From Derxia lacustris (GTDB lineage Bacteria > Pseudomonadota > Gammaproteobacteria > Burkholderiales > Burkholderiaceae_E), in NCBI RefSeq assembly GCF_002105195.1, contig NZ_MUHU01000011.1, positions 269,030-333,029 of the forward strand: 64,000 nucleotides of DNA. The letters are read 5' to 3'. Shown in pieces: positions 59,354-64,000 of this stretch. The position numbers and the translations under genes were made by a program. Below the pieces are notes generated by a model, which saw only the letters and a list, made by a program, of their open reading frames with translations, made no database searches and was not told where the DNA came from. The number at the start of each line of letters is the position of its first letter. The stretch's first letter is position 1.

Positions 59354-60220
59354 ATGCTCAAGCCCGACGATCTCGTCGCGATCGACATCCACACGCATGC
59401 CGAGGTGTCCTGCTGGAACCCCTTCGACAGCTATGGCGAGGAATTCGACCGCGCCGCCGACAAGTACTTCCGCAACAGCCGCCGGCCGACCATTGCCGAG
59501 ACCGTCGCGTACTACCGCGAGCGCCGCATCGGGCTGGTGATGTTCACCGTCGATGCCGAGGCGCAGATGGGCCGGCGCCGCATCCCCAACGAGGAGATCG
59601 CCGAGGCGGCCAAGGCCAATCCCGATGTGCTGATCGCGTTTGCCAGCATCGATCCGCACAAGGGCAAGATGGGCGCCCGCGAGGCGCGCCGGCTGATCGA
59701 GGAACACGGCGTGCGCGGCTTCAAGTTCCATCCCACGGTGCAGGGCTTTCACCCGTGGGACCGCATGGCCTGGCCGATCTACGAGGTGATCGAGGAATAC
59801 GGGCTGCCGGCGATCTTCCACAGCGGGCATTCGGGCATCGGCAGCGGCATGCGCTGCGGCGGCGGGCTCAAGCTGGAGTACTCGAATCCGATGCATCTCG
59901 ACGAGGTGGCGGTGAATTTCGGGAACATGCAGATCGTGATCGCGCACCCGTCCTGGCCGTGGCAGGACGAGGCGCTGTCGGTGGCGCTGCACAAGCCCAA
60001 TGTGTGGATCGATCTGTCGGGCTGGAGCCCCAAGTACTTCCCGCCACAACTGGTGCAATACGCCAACACGCTGCTGAAGGACCGGATGCTGTTCGGCTCC
60101 GACTACCCGCTCATCACGCCCGAGCGCTGGATGAAGGATTTCGACGAGGCGGGCTTTCGCGACGAGGTGAAACCGCTGATCCTCAAGGACAACGCGGTAC
60201 GGCTGCTCAAGCTCGGCTGA
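59354..60220 (+). CDS. Amidohydrolase-family metal hydrolase, CouO-like
   Basis: A 288-residue TIM-barrel amidohydrolase_2 protein. Metal-site elements are DIHTHAE (His13, His15), GVRGFKFHP, AIFHSGHSG, IVIAHPSWPW and LFGSDYPL with its Asp. Related enzymes beside hydroxycinnamate CoA ligases (CouO) hydrolyse aryl beta-ketoacyl-CoA to the benzoate. Divergent transcription from ech-fcs and the shared AT-rich elements support that role here. CAGGGAGAC lies before the ATG. Confidence 0.85.
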   Translation: MLKPDDLVAIDIHTHAEVSCWNPFDSYGEEFDRAADKYFRNSRRPTIAETVAYYRERRIGLVMFTVDAEAQMGRRRIPNEEIAEAAKANPDVLIAFASIDPHKGKMGAREARRLIEEHGVRGFKFHPTVQGFHPWDRMAWPIYEVIEEYGLPAIFHSGHSGIGSGMRCGGGLKLEYSNPMHLDEVAVNFGNMQIVIAHPSWPWQDEALSVALHKPNVWIDLSGWSPKYFPPQLVQYANTLLKDRMLFGSDYPLITPERWMKDFDEAGFRDEVKPLILKDNAVRLLKLG

Positions 60221-60260
60221 GTCGGGCGGCGACCGCGCCTCCGTCCTTGAAAGGAAGCGC

Positions 60261-61124
60261 ATGACTCCCCTCCTCCCGCCCGCCGCCCGGCCGCTTGCGC
60301 GTGCCGTGGCCGGCCTGTTCACCCTGCTGATCGCCGCCTGCGCCGGCACGCCGCCGGCTGCCGGCGACACTGCCGCGCCGGCGCCCGGGCTGCGCGCCGC
60401 CGTCGACAGCCCGGCGCGCAATCCGGCCAACCGCGCCCGCGACTACGCGCGCCATCCGGCCGAGACGCTCGCCTTCTTCGGCCTGCGCGCCGATCAGACC
60501 GTGGTCGAGCTGTGGCCCGGCGGCGCACTCTGGTGGACCGAAATCCTCGCGCCCTGGCTGGCCGAGGGCGGCGGGCGCTATGTCGCCGCCGTGCCGCCGC
60601 CGAGCTTTCCGGGCGAGGACACGGCGCGGGCGCGCGGCAATTACGAGGCGCGGCTGGCGGCCGATCCGGCGCGCTTCGGCCGGGTGCAGGTCGCGGTGTT
60701 CGATGCGCTCGATCCGGCCTTTGTCGCGCCGGGCAGCGCCGATGCGGTGCTGAGCTTTCGCAATCTGCACAACTGGATGGAAGCCGGCCGGGGCGCGAGC
60801 GCCTTCGCGGCGATTGCGCGCGCGCTCAAGCCGGGCGGCGTGCTCGGCATCGAGGACCATCGCGCGCCGGCCGATGCCTCGCCCGAGGCGGCGCTGAAAT
60901 CGGGCTATGTGCGCGAGGCCGATGCGATCGCGCTGGCCGAAGCCGCCGGGCTGAAGCTGGTGGCGCGCTCCGACGTCAACGCCAATCCGCGCGATACCAA
61001 GGACTACGCCGCCGGCGTGTGGACGCTGCCGCCGACCTATCGGCTCGGCGATGTCGACCGCGCGAAGTACGCGGCGATTGGCGAGAGCGACAGGTTCACG
61101 CTGAAGTTCGTCAAGCCGCGCTGA
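60261..61124 (+). CDS. Lipoprotein-type class I methyltransferase-like protein
   Basis: A 287-residue protein with a lipobox LLIAACAG (Cys27), then a Rossmann-like domain similar to predicted methyltransferases of the COG4798 type: NRARDYARHPAETLAFFGLRADQTVVELWPGGALWWTEILAPWLA, AVLSFRNLHNWME and LKPGGVLGIEDHRAP. Being exported, it would have no obvious SAM supply, so its function outside the cytoplasm is unclear. AAAGGAAG lies before the ATG. Confidence 0.85.
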   Translation: MTPLLPPAARPLARAVAGLFTLLIAACAGTPPAAGDTAAPAPGLRAAVDSPARNPANRARDYARHPAETLAFFGLRADQTVVELWPGGALWWTEILAPWLAEGGGRYVAAVPPPSFPGEDTARARGNYEARLAADPARFGRVQVAVFDALDPAFVAPGSADAVLSFRNLHNWMEAGRGASAFAAIARALKPGGVLGIEDHRAPADASPEAALKSGYVREADAIALAEAAGLKLVARSDVNANPRDTKDYAAGVWTLPPTYRLGDVDRAKYAAIGESDRFTLKFVKPR

Positions 61125-61269
61125 GCGGGCAAGCGCCTGTTTCCTGCCGGCCACGGCGCGCCGAGGAATCGACGCGCCGCGCGAGACAGCCCTGTCCTGC
61201 CCGACGATCCTTCCTAAGATCGACCGGTCTCCGGAAACGCCGGAGCGGCAAGGGACGACAGGACGGGAA

Positions 61270-64000
61270 ATGGCGAGCGACAGGGAATCGGCACTGCATC
61301 TTCAGATCGATCTGAAGATCAACTCGGCCAAGAACGACGCTGCATTCGTGAGCAATGCGCTTTCGGGTGGCGGCAACCGGATCATCGAAATGAGCGACGT
61401 GACGCTGCCCGCGCCTGACGCTCGGCTCGGATCGACCGGACTCGATGTTGCGGACTTTCTTGAGCAGTTCCGGCGCGGTGAACGCGGGTTGAAGGCGGCG
61501 GCGCTCGAATACGGCAAGCAGCTTCACGACTGCCTGTTTCCCGCGCACTCCGATATCGGCAACGCCTGGGCCGAACAGCTGGCACATGCACGCAACTCGA
61601 ATCGAGGCATCCGGCTCGGCATTCGGCTCAAGCGTGGACAAGCCGCGCATTGGCATGGCACGCCCATCTTCGAGCTGCCATTCGAGCTGCTGGCCGATGC
61701 CAACGGCTTCCTGTTCCAGCGCGTTGGCTGGCACGCGGTGCGCCTCGTGCGCGGCTTCGATGACCGCACGGCCCGCCCGCGTGAGAACGGAGCAAATCCC
61801 GCCCTGCTCGTGGCCTGGGCCAACGTCTGCCTCGAACCGGGCGGCACAGCGCTGCCGGAGGCCGATTTCATCACCCACGAGACGGCCGCCACACAACTCG
61901 CGGAAGCAGGGCATTTGCGCAGCGTCGAACCGGTCCGTCACGCTTCGCTGCGGCGGCTTTCCACCGCCCTGCGCACCGTGCAGCCAACAGCGCTGGTCTG
62001 GGTGGGCCACGGCAGCAGTGCAGGTGCAAAGCTCCTGCTCCATGACGACGACCAGCCCGATCCCGCCATGGACCTGGGCGTGGAAGTCGATGCCGAGGAT
62101 TTCGCCCGGGCTGCGCGCGCGGGCAAGGTCGATGTCGCATTGCTCTGGTCCTGCCACGGCGCGGGCACGCGACAGCCGCTGTCGAACGGCGTGGCCGAAA
62201 CCCTGCTCGATCCTGAGCACGGCGACCTGCTTGCCGTCGTTGCGTCGTTCTCGGCACTTGAATCGGCCGCCATCGCCGAGCTGTCGCGCGGGCTATTCGA
62301 CGCCTGCGCCAACGAGACCGAGGGCGAACTCGAAACCGCGCTGATGCAGGCGCGCGGCCGGCTCGATGCCGCCAGCCTGACCTGGGCCCGGCCGGTGCTG
62401 TTCACGCGCGCGGCCGAACCGCGTATCGACCTGTTCGCGCCGCCACCGGTACCGGCCACGCTGCCCGGCCCGGGCCGTGGCTGGGTCGGGCTGCCCACGC
62501 TGCCGGCTGCCGCTTCCAACTACATCGACCAGACCGACCGACTGCGGCAGCTGGACGACGCGCTTGCAAACCACGCAATCGTCGTCATCGAAGGCGAAGG
62601 CGGCCTGGGCAAGACCGCGCTGGCGCTTGCCTGTGCCCATGCCAGGCGCGCGGCCGGCCGCAACGCAGTCTTCATCGACATCACCGACAAGCGCGGCATC
62701 GCGCTGCTCACGCAGAGCCTGTGGCAGCTGGTGTCGGAAGACCTCCACTACGTGTCGGACGAGGAGCTGTTTGCGCGCTTCCGCGGCTTTGACGGCGTGC
62801 TGGTCATCGACAACGCCGAAGACCTGCTCGAAGACGACGGCGGCCAGCGCGATCTGGCCGCCGTGCTCGACGGCCTCGCCGCCGCCAGCGCGCGACTGCG
62901 CTGCGTGGTCACCAGCCGCAAGCACCTGGAACATCCCACGCGCGCAAGCCTCAGGCGCATCCAGCCCGCGCTGCTCGGCGATGCCGAGGCGCGCGCGCTC
63001 TTCATCGCCACGGCCAGCCGCCGGCTGGCGCCGGCCGATGCCGATTCGCCGGCGCTGACCGCGCTGCTCGACCTGCTCGGCGGCCTGCCGCAGGCCATCG
63101 TGCTCATGGCCGGCCAGCTCGATGGCGAAGCCGGTGTCGCCGAACTGGTCGCACGCCTGCACGAGCGCGGTGCCGCCGCGATCCAGGCCGCCATGCCGCA
63201 AGACCGCGCCCGGCGGCGCGACGAGAACCTGCTGGTCTCGCTGGAACTGTCGCTGGCCGCCGCCGAGCGCGCGCACCCGGACAGCCGGCCGCTGTTCGAG
63301 GCGCTGGGCGGCTTTCCGGCCGGCGCGGAGCAGAACCTGCTGCCCGACACCGGCTTTGGCGCGCTCAGCGATGCGCTGCTGGCGCTGCTGAATCTGAATC
63401 TGGTGCGGCTGGAAGGTGAAGCGCGGCGGGTGGTCATGTCGGTGCCGGTGCGCCTGGCCGCGTGGGAGCAATGGCGGAGGCGCGCGCAGGCCGAGCCGGA
63501 GCGCGCGGGGCTGCTGCACACGATGTGGCGGCGTCTGCTGCAACGCTGGGAGGCGATCGGCGACAGCATTGGCAGTGAACAGAGCACCGGCGCGCTGCAC
63601 TACTTCCAGACCGATTACGCCAATCTGCTGCATGCGCTCGAACAGCTGCCGACGGAAGCCGGCGATGTGCCGCTTCTCGGCGCGGCGCATGAGCGCGTGG
63701 TGTTCGCCTTCCGCTATTCCGGTCAGGCCGGTGGCGCGTTTGCGGCGCTCGCGACGGTCTGGCACCGCTGGGATGCCGAGACCGCTCCTAACGAACTGCG
63801 CGCCGCTGCCATCGCCGGGCAGGCGGCATTGCATGCTCAAGTCGACCAGACCGACGAATCTGTCGAACACCATTTTCGTGCCCTCGGCCTCTACCGCCAG
63901 ATCGGCGCCCGCCTCGGCGAGGCCAATACCCTCCAGGCGCTCGGCGAACTCAAGCAGCGCGGCGCCGACCTCGCCGGCGCCCGAGCCCCCCACGCCCCCC
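61270..64000 (+). CDS. CHAT protease-NB-ARC-TPR protein (NLR-like), truncated by window edge
   Basis: The first 910 residues of a larger protein are visible, with no stop. Residues 1 to about 390 form a CHAT (caspase-like) domain with the expected His247 (ALVWVGHGSS) and Cys295 (ALLWSCHGAG). An NB-ARC/STAND NTPase follows: Walker A GEGGLGKT (442-449), Walker B GVLVIDNAED (Asp514), CVVTSR (545-550) and GLPQA (605-609). The end begins TPR-like helices (ALGLYRQIGARLGEANTLQALGEL). Thus a protease is tethered to a nucleotide switch and a sensor repeat, the layout of bacterial NLR-like defence or cell-death effectors. GGACGGGAA precedes the ATG. Codon use at the 5' end looks less GC-extreme than in neighbours. 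Confidence 0.88.
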   Translation, partial: MASDRESALHLQIDLKINSAKNDAAFVSNALSGGGNRIIEMSDVTLPAPDARLGSTGLDVADFLEQFRRGERGLKAAALEYGKQLHDCLFPAHSDIGNAWAEQLAHARNSNRGIRLGIRLKRGQAAHWHGTPIFELPFELLADANGFLFQRVGWHAVRLVRGFDDRTARPRENGANPALLVAWANVCLEPGGTALPEADFITHETAATQLAEAGHLRSVEPVRHASLRRLSTALRTVQPTALVWVGHGSSAGAKLLLHDDDQPDPAMDLGVEVDAEDFARAARAGKVDVALLWSCHGAGTRQPLSNGVAETLLDPEHGDLLAVVASFSALESAAIAELSRGLFDACANETEGELETALMQARGRLDAASLTWARPVLFTRAAEPRIDLFAPPPVPATLPGPGRGWVGLPTLPAAASNYIDQTDRLRQLDDALANHAIVVIEGEGGLGKTALALACAHARRAAGRNAVFIDITDKRGIALLTQSLWQLVSEDLHYVSDEELFARFRGFDGVLVIDNAEDLLEDDGGQRDLAAVLDGLAAASARLRCVVTSRKHLEHPTRASLRRIQPALLGDAEARALFIATASRRLAPADADSPALTALLDLLGGLPQAIVLMAGQLDGEAGVAELVARLHERGAAAIQAAMPQDRARRRDENLLVSLELSLAAAERAHPDSRPLFEALGGFPAGAEQNLLPDTGFGALSDALLALLNLNLVRLEGEARRVVMSVPVRLAAWEQWRRRAQAEPERAGLLHTMWRRLLQRWEAIGDSIGSEQSTGALHYFQTDYANLLHALEQLPTEAGDVPLLGAAHERVVFAFRYSGQAGGAFAALATVWHRWDAETAPNELRAAAIAGQAALHAQVDQTDESVEHHFRALGLYRQIGARLGEANTLQALGELKQRGADLAGARAPHAP

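Overview
The window looks like chromosomal DNA of a high-GC betaproteobacterium, most likely Burkholderiales. This rests on the complete System I cytochrome c maturation operon, the Burkholderia-type trimeric porin, liv-type transport linked to hydroxycinnamate catabolism, and coding regions packed with 4-bp ATGA/GTGA overlaps. The species is an inference. No rRNA, tRNA, CRISPR array or insertion sequence is visible. Coding is dense and there are few gaps over 300 bases.

Region 1 (1-4870) holds a leftward family 2A encapsulin operon: rhodanese, serine O-acetyltransferase, XRE regulator, SrpI-like shell and the N-terminal part of its cysteine desulfurase cargo. It diverges from a gene for a sigma-54 activator with no sensor domain (SfnR-like). 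Region 2 (5343-14952) is a rightward operon of nine exported proteins plus a membrane protease gene. It encodes DUF1549/DUF1553 and DUF1501 proteins (a pair best known from Planctomycetes), three c-type cytochromes, a peroxiredoxin, an SMP-30 lactonase-like protein, a dienelactone hydrolase-like protein and an endostatin/lectin-like protein. A very good sigma-54 promoter with an exact IHF-consensus site lies upstream. Region 3 (15058-18134) has a FadL-type channel, a split YeeE/YedE transporter, a small membrane protein and YnfA.

Region 4 (18147-26050) is a leftward operon: inactive rhodanese, cytochrome b561, then ccmABCDEFGHI. It starts at a second strong sigma-54 promoter. Region 5 (26289-32325) is an RND efflux pump operon. 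Region 6 (32544-35348) has an orphan sulfate-binding protein with a third sigma-54-like promoter, then map with a ParD-like gene and a MarR regulator. All three sigma-54 sites are accompanied by a 16-bp dyad TGCT-N8-AGCA, twice at the ccm operon. I therefore propose one regulon, possibly run by the activator at 3606-4802, that co-ordinates secreted cytochromes, their maturation machinery and sulfur uptake.

Region 7 (35455-43680) has a porin, livF, a livM-livG fusion, livH, livK, and a divergent lipoprotein tannase/feruloyl esterase. Region 8 (43771-53058) has a DUF2127 protein, a chemotaxis operon (cheR, cheW, mcp, cheA, STAS, cheY, second MCP) and an AraC regulator. Region 9 (53393-60220) has a small conserved gene, then acyl-CoA dehydrogenase, SDR, feruloyl/coumaroyl-CoA ligase and enoyl-CoA hydratase, divergent from a CouO-like amidohydrolase. 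Together these suggest ester cleavage, uptake and side-chain beta-oxidation of hydroxycinnamates. A shared AT-rich motif in both divergent promoter regions supports co-regulation. Region 10 (60261-64000) has a lipoprotein-anchored methyltransferase-like protein and, cut by the window edge, a CHAT protease-NB-ARC-TPR protein that resembles NLR-like (STAND) immune or cell-death effectors.
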